Origin: Aerococcus sp. HMSC062A02
GTDB taxonomy: Bacteria > Bacillota > Bacilli > Lactobacillales > Aerococcaceae
Length of the DNA: 39,200 bases
Direction of reading: 5' to 3'
NCBI RefSeq assembly: GCF_001809535.1
Contig: NZ_KV797946.1
Span: 58,865-98,064 of the forward strand
Below the pieces are notes generated by a model, which saw only the letters and a program-made list of their open reading frames with translations, was not told the DNA's origin and made no database searches. Below are positions 6,859 to 16,795 of the stretch, piece after piece; position 1 is the first letter of the stretch, and every line of letters starts with the position of its first letter. A program made the position numbers and the translations under genes.

Positions 6859-9290
6859 TAGTATGCAGTTGCAGGATCACCAGACATTGGTGGGGTTCCA
6901 GCATTACCGGTACCTCCACCGGATGGATTAGCTGGTGCGGAAGTTGAAGCTTCAGCTGGCCTTTCTCCTGGCTGACTTGGTCTCGTAGGTGTTTGGTTTT
7001 CATAGGAGGATGACTGTCCTCGTTCATAACCTTCTTGCCCATCAACCTGGCTATCCGATACAGACCGGCTAGACCGACCAGAGCTGTCTTCATAGTCTTC
7101 GTCGTCGTAGCCAGATTGGTAAGTGGATTCATAGCTTGGTGCCCGGTTGTAACGGCGGGTAGAGTGGCTATAGTAGCTGCCGTTAGGGTCCAAGTTTCCA
7201 GGACTTGAAGCAGAGTTTTTGAATTCTTCGTAGAGGTTTTCATTGATCAAGTCGCGGGTGGTTTGACTGTAAGGTGTCGAAGCTGTGGCGAGCCGGACCG
7301 GGTTGGATAAGGCGACTAGGTTGGCTTCGTGGACAGTATCGGGTTTCTGCCAGTCCTCATTGTGGGCACCGTTAGAAACGTAGTCCATCATCTGCCGGTA
7401 GAGATAGTCCACCGCATGACCGGCGCTTTCTGTGATGTAACCATTAGGTGAGTTTGGATTATCATACCCCATCCAAATGGAGATTGAATAATTAGTGGTG
7501 AAACCGGACATCCAGCGGTCTGGTGCGGCTCCGGATGGAATACTGAAGCGGGCAATTTGATCGTCCGTATAATTTGTCGTACCTGACTTACCGGCTTCAA
7601 TGATGCCGCCATTATGGTAGGGGGCAGATAGGCCTTCGGTGAAAACCGATTTCATCATGTCGGTCAGGATATAGGCGGTGGATTCCCGCATGGCTTGGCG
7701 ACTTTCGCCTGAGACTTCAACTTTTTCATTGTTAAGGGTAACGAAATAATCCACAGCCTTAGGTTCATTGTATTCCCCATAGTTCCCCACGGCTGCAAAG
7801 GCGGCTGATAATTTCAAGGGTGTGATTTCCCCGCCAATCGAATTGGATTCATAGACGCCTTCACCATTATTGAGGTTGATGTCTAAGTTATTGAGGAAGT
7901 CATTCACTTTTTCAGCACCTACTGCTTGGAAGACCTTGAGGGCCGGAATATTCCTAGATTCGGCTAAGGCTTGGCGCATGGTGATGAGGCCTTGGTGTTG
8001 GCGGTCCCAGTTATTGATCGGGTCGCCGCTGCTATAGCGGTAAGGCTCATCCTTAACTCCTGTCGCAGGGCTGATATTTAAGTGTTCGATGGCAGGACCG
8101 TAGTCACTCAGAGGCTTAATAGAAGAACCGACGCTCCGGTTTAACTGGGTGGCCCGGTTTAAGCTCAAGGCTTCAGTCTGGTTACGGCCGCCGAAGAGGG
8201 CAATAATATGTCCTGTCTTGGTATCGACAATTGAAGCGGCAGCTTGGACCTCAGAATCTTGGAAATAAGCGCCGTTGGGATCGTTCAAGAGTTCGGTAAT
8301 ATAGTTTTGGGTATTCATATCCAAGTGGGTATAGATCTTCAAGCCGTCTGACCACATGTCGTAACCAGCGGCCTTGACGTCTTCAGCCACTTGTTGGATA
8401 TAGGAATCCACCACTTGGTTGACGGAATTCTCTTTTTCACGGTTTTCTTCTAAGGGCTGGAGTCCAGCATCGATTGGTGTATTGACCGCAGCTTCATAGT
8501 CTGCTTGGCTGATCTTGCCATTTTCCAGCATTTCGGAGAGTACTAAGTCGCGCCGCTCCTTAGCTGCCTCAGGATTCGTATAGGGGTTGTAATTATTCGG
8601 CGCTTGCACCATCCCAGCTAGGAGGGCGGTCTGCGGCAAGCCAAGATTATTTAAGCTAGTTCCATAGTATACCTCAGCTGCCGTCCCCATGCCATAGACT
8701 CCATTAGCCATGTAAACCTTATTAATATAGAATTCGAAAATTTCTTTTTTGGTATAATTTCGTTCGAGCTGGAGGGCGAGCATCATCTCCTGGACCTTAC
8801 GCTTATAGGTCTGGTCTTCGGACTTAGTTGAAAAGGCAGACAGCTTGACCAATTGCTGGGTCAGGGTAGACCCCCCTTGGGATATTCCCCCTGCTCTGAT
8901 ATTAGCAATCAGGGAGCCGATAATCCGTTTGGGGTCGATCCCGTTGTGCTTCATGAAGCGCTGGTCTTCGATCGAAGTGACGGCATCAAAGGTTAACTGA
9001 GAAATTTCATCTTCTTTGACAATCCGCCGTTCATTCTGACTGGTTTCATAGATCTCCTGCCCTTGGTTGTCGTAAACAATGGAGGCCATGGAGCCCCGCA
9101 ATTCGTCTTCAGTCAGTTCGGGCGCGCTGAAGGCCCAGTAGGCGAAGACTAGGCCCAAGAGGAGGGCTATGACGGCAAAGAAACCGACGATAGCAAGGAT
9201 GATTTTTTTCCAAAGTGACTGATTTGATAAGGCCTGGCGCGGTTGTCGCTTCTTATTGTAGCGCTGGTGGCGGCGGTCTTTTTCAGACAT
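6858..9290 (-). CDS. pbp1A: Class A penicillin-binding protein 1A (transglycosylase/transpeptidase)
   Basis: An 810-residue bifunctional peptidoglycan synthase. Residues 1-28 are a basic cytoplasmic tail, 29-53 a membrane anchor. The GT51 glycosyltransferase domain follows with Glu108 in SIEDQRF and the GGSTLTQQLVK motif (139-149). The transpeptidase domain has SSIK with nucleophile Ser389, the SRN motif at 445-447 and KSGT at 568-571. From about residue 690 to the end the chain is low-complexity, rich in Ser, Tyr, Gly and Pro, as in other lactobacillal PBP1A tails. recU lies 35 bases upstream, the conserved Firmicute recU-pbp1A pair. The start follows AGAAGG. Catalytic residues are all present. 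Confidence 0.95.
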   Translation of the reverse strand: MSEKDRRHQRYNKKRQPRQALSNQSLWKKIILAIVGFFAVIALLLGLVFAYWAFSAPELTEDELRGSMASIVYDNQGQEIYETSQNERRIVKEDEISQLTFDAVTSIEDQRFMKHNGIDPKRIIGSLIANIRAGGISQGGSTLTQQLVKLSAFSTKSEDQTYKRKVQEMMLALQLERNYTKKEIFEFYINKVYMANGVYGMGTAAEVYYGTSLNNLGLPQTALLAGMVQAPNNYNPYTNPEAAKERRDLVLSEMLENGKISQADYEAAVNTPIDAGLQPLEENREKENSVNQVVDSYIQQVAEDVKAAGYDMWSDGLKIYTHLDMNTQNYITELLNDPNGAYFQDSEVQAAASIVDTKTGHIIALFGGRNQTEALSLNRATQLNRSVGSSIKPLSDYGPAIEHLNISPATGVKDEPYRYSSGDPINNWDRQHQGLITMRQALAESRNIPALKVFQAVGAEKVNDFLNNLDINLNNGEGVYESNSIGGEITPLKLSAAFAAVGNYGEYNEPKAVDYFVTLNNEKVEVSGESRQAMRESTAYILTDMMKSVFTEGLSAPYHNGGIIEAGKSGTTNYTDDQIARFSIPSGAAPDRWMSGFTTNYSISIWMGYDNPNSPNGYITESAGHAVDYLYRQMMDYVSNGAHNEDWQKPDTVHEANLVALSNPVRLATASTPYSQTTRDLINENLYEEFKNSASSPGNLDPNGSYYSHSTRRYNRAPSYESTYQSGYDDEDYEDSSGRSSRSVSDSQVDGQEGYERGQSSSYENQTPTRPSQPGERPAEASTSAPANPSGGGTGNAGTPPMSGDPATAY

Positions 9291-9325
9291 ATTAAAACCT
9301 TCTTCCTATAAATATGAATCAGTGA

Positions 9326-9949
9326 CTAGTGACTTTTGCCATAGTCTGCAATATATTGGTCTATCAAGGGGAGATAATCTAAGTAAGGTTGGTATTTTAG
9401 GGCGATGGGATAGGCATAGTCTTCAATCCGCTGGAAGGGGATGGAAGACCGTTCACTATCCTGATAGGCCCGCCAGTCTTCAAGCAAGGCTTCGATAGGA
9501 TACAGGTAGGCTTCCTGGCGCTTAGAGAACCAAAAGATTACAAAGCTCAAGCCGCCTGCCTGGCTGCAGGCAGTCATATGCTTGACTTGGTGGTCCTTGA
9601 TATTATTGAGCGGGAAGCTCTGCATGCGGTCAGACTGCTTGGCTTCGAAGTCTACATACCAACCCTTATAGATGCCATTGTAGTCGGTGGTTGATGCCTG
9701 CCGGTAATAGGCCTCTGTAATCTTGGCCCGGGCCCGCTTGGGATAGTCCACTTTAACCACCTGGATAGGGGTCGGTTTTTTATGGATCACTGCAAGGCCG
9801 CGGTTGAGGTACCACTGGTTGGATTGGTTTAGCATGTTCTCAAGCCGCATCCCCCGCTGGCCGAATTGGACCTTTTTAGTCTTAGGGCCGGGTCGGGACT
9901 TGGCCTGATCCCGTTTTCCTTCAAAGTTTTTACCATTTGGGTAATGCAT
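9326..9949 (-). CDS. recU: Holliday junction resolvase RecU
   Basis: A 207-residue RecU, the Firmicute Holliday junction endonuclease that also modulates RecA and aids chromosome segregation. The N-terminus MHYPNGKNF and basic segment, the GMRLENMLN helix (about 33-41), and the nuclease core STTDYNGIYKGWYVDFEAK (86-104) with Asp89, Asp100, Glu102 and Lys104 are all visible. Length is typical. The start follows GGAGGAG at 11 bases. It is first in a two-gene operon with pbp1A. A TATACT -10-like element sits just upstream on the minus strand, but its -35 is weak. Confidence 0.95.
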   Translation of the reverse strand: MHYPNGKNFEGKRDQAKSRPGPKTKKVQFGQRGMRLENMLNQSNQWYLNRGLAVIHKKPTPIQVVKVDYPKRARAKITEAYYRQASTTDYNGIYKGWYVDFEAKQSDRMQSFPLNNIKDHQVKHMTACSQAGGLSFVIFWFSKRQEAYLYPIEALLEDWRAYQDSERSSIPFQRIEDYAYPIALKYQPYLDYLPLIDQYIADYGKSH

Positions 9950-10275
9950 CAGATCGTCTACTCCTCCAATCTATCCCTATAAGTATAGCAATTTTACCGG
10001 ATAAAAGGAATAAATTGCACAAAAATTAACACAATTATAACACGCTTGCAAGCTTCTTAATACATAGGGCCTTACAAGTTTGTCCAGCCATGACTTGGCA
10101 TGTCGGCTGACCAAGACCAAGAACTTTATTTGGTTTAAACTAGACATTTTAAGCTTTTTAGTGTAATATGTCAAAATGTGAACGATGATATGCCTATAGA
10201 GGCAATTTGCTTGATTAAAAGCTATCAATCGATTAATCTAAAAATGAAATTTTGAAGAGTTAGGGGAATTAATAC
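9950..10275. other. Divergent intergenic region recU / tig
   Basis: An AT-rich gap of about 325 bases between divergent genes that must hold promoters for both. On the minus strand TATACT lies close to recU. On the plus strand several -10-like AT hexamers occur, for example TGTAATAT near 10161-10168, but none has a convincing -35. I see no gene, riboswitch or strong hairpin here. Confidence 0.5.
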
Positions 10276-11556
10276 ATGACAGTAAATTTTGAACAGACAA
10301 GTACTAATGAAGGCGTTCTACACTTTACCGTAGCCCAAGAAGATGCCCAAAAGGCTTTGAAACAAGCTTACAAACGTGTAAAAAAAGATGTGAGCGTACC
10401 TGGCTTCCGTAAAGGGAAAGTGAACTACCAAGTCTTTGTTAAGATGTTTGGGGAAGCTGCTTTGTACGAAGATGCCATTAACCTGGTTCTCCCTCAAGCC
10501 TATGCTCAAGCCGTTGAAGAATCTGGTTTGGATATTGTCGGCCAACCTCAATTCGATATCGAAAAGATTGAAAAAGGTCAAGACTGGGAATTCAAGGCTG
10601 AAGTTGCTACTAAACCAGCTGTTAAATTAGGCGACTACAAAGACCTTAAAGTTGCTAAACAAGACCGTGAAGTCAGCGAAGAGGAAGTTAACCAACGCCT
10701 CGAAGCTGCTCAAAATAACTTGGCTGAACTCAGCCTTAAAGAAGGCCCTGCCGAAGAAGGCGATACCGTAGTGATCGACTTTGAAGGCTTTAAAGATGGC
10801 GAAGCCTTTGAAGGTGGTAAGGATGAGAACTACTCCTTAGAGCTCGGTTCTAATAGCTTTATCTCTGGCTTTGAAGACCAATTAGTTGGAGCTGAAGAAG
10901 GCGACGAAAAAGATGTGAAGGTAACCTTCCCTGAAGAGTACCATGCCGAAGACTTAGCTGGTCAAGAAGCAACCTTCAAAGTGAAAGTTCATGAAGTGAA
11001 AACTAAAGAAGTTCCAGAACTTGATGATGAATTCGCTAAGGATGTTAACGAAGAAGTTGACAGCTTAGATGAACTCAAAGACCTCTACAAGAAAGAAATC
11101 GAAGAAGCTAAAGTTCGCCAAGCTGACGATGCCCGTGATGAAGAAGCTATCCGCCAAGCGGTTGACAATGCTGAAATCGAAGACCTACCACAAGCTATGG
11201 TTGACGAAGAAGTGAACCATCAGTTAGAACACTACTTAAATGAAATGCAACGCCAAGGCATCAGCCCTGACTTGTATTATCAATTAACTGGCACTTCAGA
11301 AGAAGACCTCCGTCAACAATTTGCTGAAGATGCTGAGTTACGCGTGAAGACAAACTTAATCCTTGAACAAATCGTTGCTGATGAAAATATCGAAGCTAGC
11401 GACGAAGATGTTGAAGAAGAAATCAAGTCCTTAGCAGAAACCTACAACATGCCTGAAGAACAAGTTCGTCAAGTTGTTACTTCAGATATGCTGAAACGTG
11501 ACATTGCCCTTAAGAAAGCCATGAGCTTGATCACAGATTCTGCGATTGAAGAATAA
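10276..11556 (+). CDS. tig: Trigger factor (ribosome-bound chaperone, PPIase)
   Basis: A 426-residue trigger factor that binds the ribosomal exit tunnel and shields nascent chains. The N-terminal ribosome-binding domain has the signature GFRKGKVNYQVFVKMFG (44-60). The FKBP-type prolyl isomerase domain covers roughly 160-240 (EEGDTVVIDFEGFKDGEAFEGG onward), and the C-terminal helical substrate arms follow. The protein is strongly acidic. The start is preceded by AGGGGA, and the codon use (many GAA, CAA, AAA) looks like that of a highly expressed gene. A terminator separates it from clpX, a common neighbour in Firmicutes. Confidence 0.96.
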   Translation: MTVNFEQTSTNEGVLHFTVAQEDAQKALKQAYKRVKKDVSVPGFRKGKVNYQVFVKMFGEAALYEDAINLVLPQAYAQAVEESGLDIVGQPQFDIEKIEKGQDWEFKAEVATKPAVKLGDYKDLKVAKQDREVSEEEVNQRLEAAQNNLAELSLKEGPAEEGDTVVIDFEGFKDGEAFEGGKDENYSLELGSNSFISGFEDQLVGAEEGDEKDVKVTFPEEYHAEDLAGQEATFKVKVHEVKTKEVPELDDEFAKDVNEEVDSLDELKDLYKKEIEEAKVRQADDARDEEAIRQAVDNAEIEDLPQAMVDEEVNHQLEHYLNEMQRQGISPDLYYQLTGTSEEDLRQQFAEDAELRVKTNLILEQIVADENIEASDEDVEEEIKSLAETYNMPEEQVRQVVTSDMLKRDIALKKAMSLITDSAIEE

Positions 11557-11573
11557 GCTTTTTATTGAGAAAG

Positions 11574-11615
11574 AGAGGTTGGAGTTGGAACAGTTGACTT
11601 CAACCTCTTTTTTTG
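11574..11615 (+). terminator. Terminator of tig
   Basis: AGAGGTTG (11574-11581) pairs with CAACCTCT (11601-11608), extended inward by further pairs and wobbles, then seven Ts. It belongs to the same AGAGGTTGG/GAGGCTGG hairpin type seen elsewhere in the window. Confidence 0.85.
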
Positions 11616-11655
11616 ACAAAATTAGTTGATGTGTAAGAAGGGAGAGAGGCAATAA

Positions 11656-12924
11656 ATGTTTAATGATGATACGGGTCAAGTACACTGCTCATTTTGCGGC
11701 AAGTCCCAAGACCAAGTGAACAAGATTATTGCTGGGCCGGATGTCTATATTTGTAATGAATGTGTCAGCCTGTGCCAAGAAATAATTGATGACGAAGCGC
11801 AAATGGAAATCTCGGATGAGCTGGTCATGGTAGACCCACCTAAACCAGCGGAAATCCATGAAGTCTTGGACCAATATGTGATTGGCCAAGAGGATGCTAA
11901 AAAAGCCTTATCTGTTGCCGTTTATAACCACTATAAGCGGGTCAATAGTAACCTTCAAACAGATAAGGACAAAGAAATTGAAGGGGTCGAACTGCAAAAG
12001 TCTAATATCTGCCTGATCGGGCCAACTGGTTCTGGGAAGACTTACCTTGCCCAAACCCTAGCCCGCTTGCTGAAGGTGCCTTTTGCTATTGCCGACGCAA
12101 CCTCGCTGACGGAAGCGGGTTATGTTGGGGAAGACGTAGAGAACATCTTGCTTAAACTCCTTCAAGCTGCCGATAATGACCCTGAACGGGCCCAGTACGG
12201 GATCATTTATGTGGATGAAATCGATAAAATCGCCCGTAAATCTGAGAATGTCTCTATTACCCGGGATGTCAGTGGAGAAGGGGTCCAACAAGCCTTGCTG
12301 AAGATCTTGGAAGGGACTACCGCTAATGTTCCCCCACAAGGCGGCCGTAAGCACCCCCAACAAGAGTTTATTGAATTAGATACGACTAATATCTTATTTA
12401 TCGTTGGCGGCGCCTTCGACGGAATTGAAAATATTGTTAAAGAACGTTTGGGTGAACGGGTGATTGGCTTTGGTCAAACAGCGGAAAAGGAAAGTCCTGA
12501 AGAGAAGAAACAGATCCTTAACCATATTATTCCACAAGACCTCCAGTCCTACGGTTTAATCCCAGAGTTTATTGGCCGTTTGCCAATTATTACTGTGCTC
12601 GATAAATTGACTGAGGACGACCTGGTGCGAATTCTTTCCGAACCAAAGAATGCTTTAATCAAGCAATACAAACAATTGCTGGCCTTGGATGATGTGGAAT
12701 TGGAATTCACTGATGAAGCCCTCCAAGCCATTGCTAAGAAGGCCATTGAACGTAAGACCGGTGCTCGAGGCTTGCGCGCTATTATTGAAGAGAGCATGAT
12801 TGATATTATGTATGATATCCCTAGTCATGATCGGGCAGCCAAGGTTATCGTCACAGAAGATGTGATCAACCAAGAGGCCCAGACTGAGATTTATGATGCT
12901 GAGGGCAAGGCTATTGAAGGCTAA
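11656..12924 (+). CDS. clpX: ATP-dependent Clp protease ATP-binding subunit ClpX
   Basis: A 422-residue AAA+ unfoldase that feeds substrates to ClpP. The N-terminal zinc-binding domain has Cys11, Cys14, Cys33 and Cys36. Walker A is GPTGSGKT (122-129), Walker B IIYVDE (183-188), and the ClpP-docking IGF loop appears in ERVIGFGQ. Pore-loop and sensor regions look complete and length is standard. The start follows GGGAGAGAGG. It has its own terminator, so it seems transcribed apart from ysxC. Confidence 0.97.
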   Translation: MFNDDTGQVHCSFCGKSQDQVNKIIAGPDVYICNECVSLCQEIIDDEAQMEISDELVMVDPPKPAEIHEVLDQYVIGQEDAKKALSVAVYNHYKRVNSNLQTDKDKEIEGVELQKSNICLIGPTGSGKTYLAQTLARLLKVPFAIADATSLTEAGYVGEDVENILLKLLQAADNDPERAQYGIIYVDEIDKIARKSENVSITRDVSGEGVQQALLKILEGTTANVPPQGGRKHPQQEFIELDTTNILFIVGGAFDGIENIVKERLGERVIGFGQTAEKESPEEKKQILNHIIPQDLQSYGLIPEFIGRLPIITVLDKLTEDDLVRILSEPKNALIKQYKQLLALDDVELEFTDEALQAIAKKAIERKTGARGLRAIIEESMIDIMYDIPSHDRAAKVIVTEDVINQEAQTEIYDAEGKAIEG

Positions 12925-12944
12925 GCAAGGATAGTAACGCAAGA

Positions 12945-12977
12945 GGTTGGGAAAAGTCCCAGCCCCTTTCGTTTTTA
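12945..12977 (+). terminator. Terminator of clpX
   Basis: GGTTGGGA (12945-12952) pairs with TCCCAGCC (12957-12964) around AAAG, followed by a T-rich run broken by one CG. Moderate to strong. Confidence 0.7.
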
Positions 12978-12996
12978 TTGATAGGAGGGTAGGACA

Positions 12997-13596
12997 ATGC
13001 AAGTTCACCAAGTGGAATTCTTAATTAGTGCGGTGCGCCCCGAACAATACCCGGAAGCCGATCGCCCAGAGATCGCCCTAGCTGGCCGGTCAAATGTAGG
13101 CAAGAGTTCCTTTATCAACACCATGGTCCGGCGGAAAAATATTGCACGGACCTCAAGTAAACCAGGAAAGACCCAACAATTAAACTATTATGACGTTGAA
13201 GATAGTCTCTATTTTGTCGATGTGCCGGGCTATGGCTTTGCCCGGGTGAGCAAGAGCGAAAAGAAAAAGTGGCAGGAGATGCTTGAGCGTTACTTCAGGA
13301 CCCGGACCAATTTAGTGTTAGCCCTCCTTTTGGTGGACTTCCGCCATGCACCAAGTAAGGAGGATATCCAAATGAAGGAATTCTTCGAAGCCTATGAGAT
13401 TCCTTATTTTGTGATCGCTACTAAATCTGATAAGGTCAAACGGTCCCAGTGGAATAAGCACCTGGCTCAGATCAAAGAGAGCCTAGACCTGGTAACGGAA
13501 GACCAGATCTTACCTTTTTCTTCGAAGACTGCAGAGGCCAAGGATGAAGCCTGGGAGATTATCGAAGATGTCATTGCAGGAGCCTATGAGGACTAA
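12997..13596 (+). CDS. ysxC: Ribosome biogenesis GTPase YsxC/EngB
   Basis: A 199-residue TRAFAC GTPase required for assembly of the large ribosomal subunit. G1 is GRSNVGKSS (about 28-36), G2 lies in TSSKPGKTQ, G3 is DVPGYG, and G4 is TKSD. Length is typical of EngB. The start follows ATAGGAGGGTAGGACA. clpX upstream and ysxC downstream is a common order in Firmicutes, although a terminator lies between them here. The dnaG promoter begins just after its stop. Confidence 0.96.
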   Translation: MQVHQVEFLISAVRPEQYPEADRPEIALAGRSNVGKSSFINTMVRRKNIARTSSKPGKTQQLNYYDVEDSLYFVDVPGYGFARVSKSEKKKWQEMLERYFRTRTNLVLALLLVDFRHAPSKEDIQMKEFFEAYEIPYFVIATKSDKVKRSQWNKHLAQIKESLDLVTEDQILPFSSKTAEAKDEAWEIIEDVIAGAYED

Positions 13597-13604
13597 GCCT
13601 TTTC

Positions 13605-13633
13605 TTGCAATTGGCTAGAACTTGAAGTATACT
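13605..13633 (+). promoter_or_regulatory. Sigma-A promoter of dnaG-rpoD
   Basis: TTGCAA (13605-13610), a 17-base spacer and TATACT (13628-13633) stand about 40 bases before the dnaG start. A second -10-like TATACAAT overlaps just downstream. Confidence 0.6.
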
Positions 13634-13672
13634 ATACAATGCACAATCCTATGTCATTAAGAGGGTGACCCA

Positions 13673-15547
13673 GTGGCAAAAGTAATACCAAATGAAGTGG
13701 TCCAATCCATCAGAGAACAAGTTGACATCCTGGATATTGTCGGGGAATATGTGGACTTGCAGAAACGCGGGAAGAACTACTTTGGAAAGTGTCCTTTCCA
13801 TGATGAACGGACGCCATCTTTTTCTGTTGAAGCAGACCAGCAATTTTTCAAGTGCTTTTCCTGTGGTCGGGGTGGCAATGTCTTTTCTTTTATGATGGAT
13901 ATTGAAGGCTGTTCTTTCCAGGAAGCGGTGGCTTTGGTTGCGCAGAAGGGCCACGCCAGTGTCGACTTTGACTTTGAAAGTACCACTAACCGTCAGCGAA
14001 GGCGATGGTCTGCTGATGAAGAGAACTTAATTGCCATACATGAAGCGGCTAAGGATTTCTACCATTATCTTTTGACGGTAACCCAGTATGGGCAGGAGGC
14101 CATGGCCTATTTAAAGGGCCGAGGTTTTAGCCGAGAAACCATTGACCGCTATCAGATTGGCCTTGCCCCTAAGGATGGTCAGCTTTCTTACCAGCATTTG
14201 CGGACCAAGGAATTTTCGGATGAGGCCCTAATCGCTTCAGGAATCTTTATCCGGAGCGACTATGACCAAGAAATTCGCGACCGTTTTGCCGGTCGACTCA
14301 TCTTTCCCCTCCGCGGTCCAGAAGGGGAGACCCTGGCTTTTTCTGGACGGATCTTGCCTGATGATTCGGGAGAAACAAGTAAGCAGGCCAAGTACCTGAA
14401 CAGTCCGGAAACAGCTCTCTTCCAAAAGAGCCGCTTTCTCTTTAACCTGGACCTGGCTCGGCCAGAAATTCGGAGGGTCAAGGAAGTCATTCTTTTTGAA
14501 GGTTTCATGGATGTGATTAAGGCTAGTGAAGCAGGAATCAAGAATGGCCTGGCCTCAATGGGGACCAGCTTGACGTCCGCCCATATCCAAGTGATCCGCC
14601 GGCAGACGAAAGAGGTCTTACTGGCCTATGATGGGGATAAACCCGGGATTGAAGCGGCCTACCGTGCGCTTGACCACTTTGCTGAAGAAGCATCGGATGT
14701 CAAAGTTCAAGTTTGTGTCTTTCCCGATCAAATGGACCCGGATGAATATATCGAACACTATGGCAGTGAACAGTTTGGGCACTTTATTGTCAACCAGCGC
14801 CTGTCCATTATGCATTTCTACCGGTATTACTACCGCATGCACTATGATTTGGCGACTGACTCGGGTAAACTTCAATATATTGAAGCCATTATTCAACGGA
14901 TTGCCCGCCTGGATACAGCCGTGGAGCAGGAGCTCTACCTCAAGGAGCTCAGCCAAGAGACCCAGCTAGCTGTAGATAGTCTCAAAGAGCAACTTCTCCA
15001 AGTTCATCGTGACCTGCCTCAGCAAGGAGCTTCTCGGCCGGACAATTCACCTCTTAGAGAAGGGGCAGATACTTCTTGGCAAAGCCTGTCTCGCCAGCCG
15101 GCCCAAGAGGCTTATAGTCCCTTAGAGATTAATGAAATGCACTTATTCAATCGTTTATTGAAGCAAGAGGATGCCTGGGTCATGCTCAAGGTAAAGTATC
15201 CAGATTTTCAGTTCCAGTCGGTTAAAATGCAGACGCTGTTCACTTTGTTGGAAGCCTACCGCCAGGACCAGGGAGAGAATTATTCCCCTCAGGCCTTCTA
15301 CAACCGCTTATTAGACCAGGCAGACCAGGCTTTACTGGTAGATATTTATTGTTTGGATACACCAGAAGAAGTGACAGATATGGAAATTGAGGACTTGGTC
15401 TTTAATATCACGACTAAGACGGACTTGAAGTCCCAGTTAGCAGCGCTCAAAGATGAAATGGAGCAGGCTAAACTGACCAATGACCAAGCGCGGATTGGCG
15501 ACTTAAACCTTAGACGGATTCAAATATTGAGACAGATGAAAAGATAG
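13673..15547 (+). CDS. dnaG: DNA primase DnaG
   Basis: A 624-residue primase that lays RNA primers at the replication fork. The CHC2 zinc finger has Cys40, His43, Cys61 and Cys64. The TOPRIM catalytic core shows Glu276 and Asp280 in LFEGFMD and the DxD pair Asp320/Asp322 in AYDGDK. The C-terminal part, after a low-complexity linker near 445-480, is the helicase-binding domain. Translation starts at GTG after AGAGGGTG. It leads the dnaG-rpoD macromolecular synthesis operon, with rpoD following almost directly; rpsU is not at the front as in E. coli. Confidence 0.97.
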   Translation: MAKVIPNEVVQSIREQVDILDIVGEYVDLQKRGKNYFGKCPFHDERTPSFSVEADQQFFKCFSCGRGGNVFSFMMDIEGCSFQEAVALVAQKGHASVDFDFESTTNRQRRRWSADEENLIAIHEAAKDFYHYLLTVTQYGQEAMAYLKGRGFSRETIDRYQIGLAPKDGQLSYQHLRTKEFSDEALIASGIFIRSDYDQEIRDRFAGRLIFPLRGPEGETLAFSGRILPDDSGETSKQAKYLNSPETALFQKSRFLFNLDLARPEIRRVKEVILFEGFMDVIKASEAGIKNGLASMGTSLTSAHIQVIRRQTKEVLLAYDGDKPGIEAAYRALDHFAEEASDVKVQVCVFPDQMDPDEYIEHYGSEQFGHFIVNQRLSIMHFYRYYYRMHYDLATDSGKLQYIEAIIQRIARLDTAVEQELYLKELSQETQLAVDSLKEQLLQVHRDLPQQGASRPDNSPLREGADTSWQSLSRQPAQEAYSPLEINEMHLFNRLLKQEDAWVMLKVKYPDFQFQSVKMQTLFTLLEAYRQDQGENYSPQAFYNRLLDQADQALLVDIYCLDTPEEVTDMEIEDLVFNITTKTDLKSQLAALKDEMEQAKLTNDQARIGDLNLRRIQILRQMKR

Positions 15548-15565
15548 TAAATGGGGGAGATTTAT

Positions 15566-16795
15566 TTGGCTAAAGCAGACGATAAAAAACCGAGTTTAAA
15601 GCAAGCAAGCAAGGCTTTAATTAATGAAAAACGCATCTTTGGTTCCATTCGCTATGATGAATTAAGCGACACCATTGCCCAACCCTACGGCCTAGATGAC
15701 AAGCAAATCGATGATCTGATTGAACAATTCGAAGAAGCCGGGGTAGCCGTAGTGGATAACGACGGTGGCCCGACTAACCGCCAACTCCAGCGGACCGCTG
15801 AAAAATCAGACGAGATCAAAGAAGAAGAAATTGATGACGAGACCATCGACGAAATTGTTGATAAGGATAAGAAGACCAATAAGAAAGCGGACAGCAAGAA
15901 CGCTAAGGACAAAAAAGCTAAGGATAAGGAAGAAGAGGACGAAACCAGTATTCCAGCTAATGTCAAGATGAATGACCCTGTCCGCATGTACCTCAAGGAA
16001 ATAGGTCGTGTTTCCCTTCTAACAGCTGATGAAGAAGTGGCCTTGGCCAAACGGATTGAAGAAGGAGATCCGATTGCCAAGCAAGAACTGGCCGAAGCCA
16101 ACTTGCGTTTGGTGGTCTCTATTGCCAAGCGCTATGTAGGCCGGGGCATGTCTTTCCTTGACTTGATCCAAGAAGGAAATATGGGATTGATGAAGGCCGT
16201 TGAAAAGTTTGACTATACCAAGGGCTTCAAGTTCTCAACTTACGCGACTTGGTGGATCCGTCAAGCCATTACCCGGTCCATCGCTGACCAGGCCCGGACC
16301 ATCCGGATCCCTGTCCACATGGTAGAAACCATTAACAAACTGGTCCGTATCCAACGGCAACTCCTCCAAGACTTGGGGCGCGAACCCACGCCAGAGGAAA
16401 TTGGTGCCGAAATGGACCTGCCAACGGAAAAAGTCCGCAATATCATGAAGATTTCTCAAGAGACTGTTTCGCTTGAAACTCCAATTGGGGAAGAAGATGA
16501 CTCCCACTTGGGCGACTTCATCGAAGATAATGAAGCGATGAGCCCAGAGGAATTTACTTCCCAAGAAATGCTGAAAGAACAGCTCAATGAAGTTTTAGAT
16601 ACCCTAACCGACCGGGAAGAAAATGTCCTTCGTTTACGCTTCGGTCTAGAAGATGGTCAATCCAAAACTTTAGAGCAAGTTGGTAAGCAGTTCGGTGTGA
16701 CCCGGGAACGGATCCGTCAGATCGAAGCTAAGGCTCTGCGGAAGTTGCGCCATCCTTCCCGTTCTAAGCAATTGAAAGACTTCATGGAAGAATAA
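15566..16795 (+). CDS. rpoD: RNA polymerase primary sigma factor (sigma-A / RpoD)
   Basis: The housekeeping sigma factor, about 409 residues. Region 1.1 is at the N-terminus, followed by a very charged Lys/Glu/Asp linker (about 85-135). Regions 1.2-2.4 begin at [11 protein letters not shown] and include the -10-binding [13 protein letters not shown]. Region 3 follows, and region 4.2 ends with [21 protein letters not shown], the -35-binding helix. An ATG at 15551 opens the frame, but the ribosome site GGGGGAG lies after it and ideally in front of the TTG at 15566, giving the usual MAK start, so I chose TTG. No terminator follows for nearly 300 bases. Confidence 0.94.
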   Translation: MAKADDKKPSLKQASKALINEKRIFGSIRYDELSDTIAQPYGLDDKQIDDLIEQFEEAGVAVVDNDGGPTNRQLQRTAEKSDEIKEEEIDDETIDEIVDKDKKTNKKADSKNAKDKKAKDKEEEDETSIPANVKMNDPVRMYLKEIGRVSLLTADEEVALAKRIEEGDPIAKQELAEANLRLVVSIAKRYVGRGMSFLDLIQEGNMGLMKAVEKFDYTKGFKFSTYATWWIRQAITRSIADQARTIRIPVHMVETINKLVRIQRQLLQDLGREPTPEEIGAEMDLPTEKVRNIMKISQETVSLETPIGEEDDSHLGDFIEDNEAMSPEEFTSQEMLKEQLNEVLDTLTDREENVLRLRFGLEDGQSKTLEQVGKQFGVTRERIRQIEAKALRKLRHPSRSKQLKDFMEE

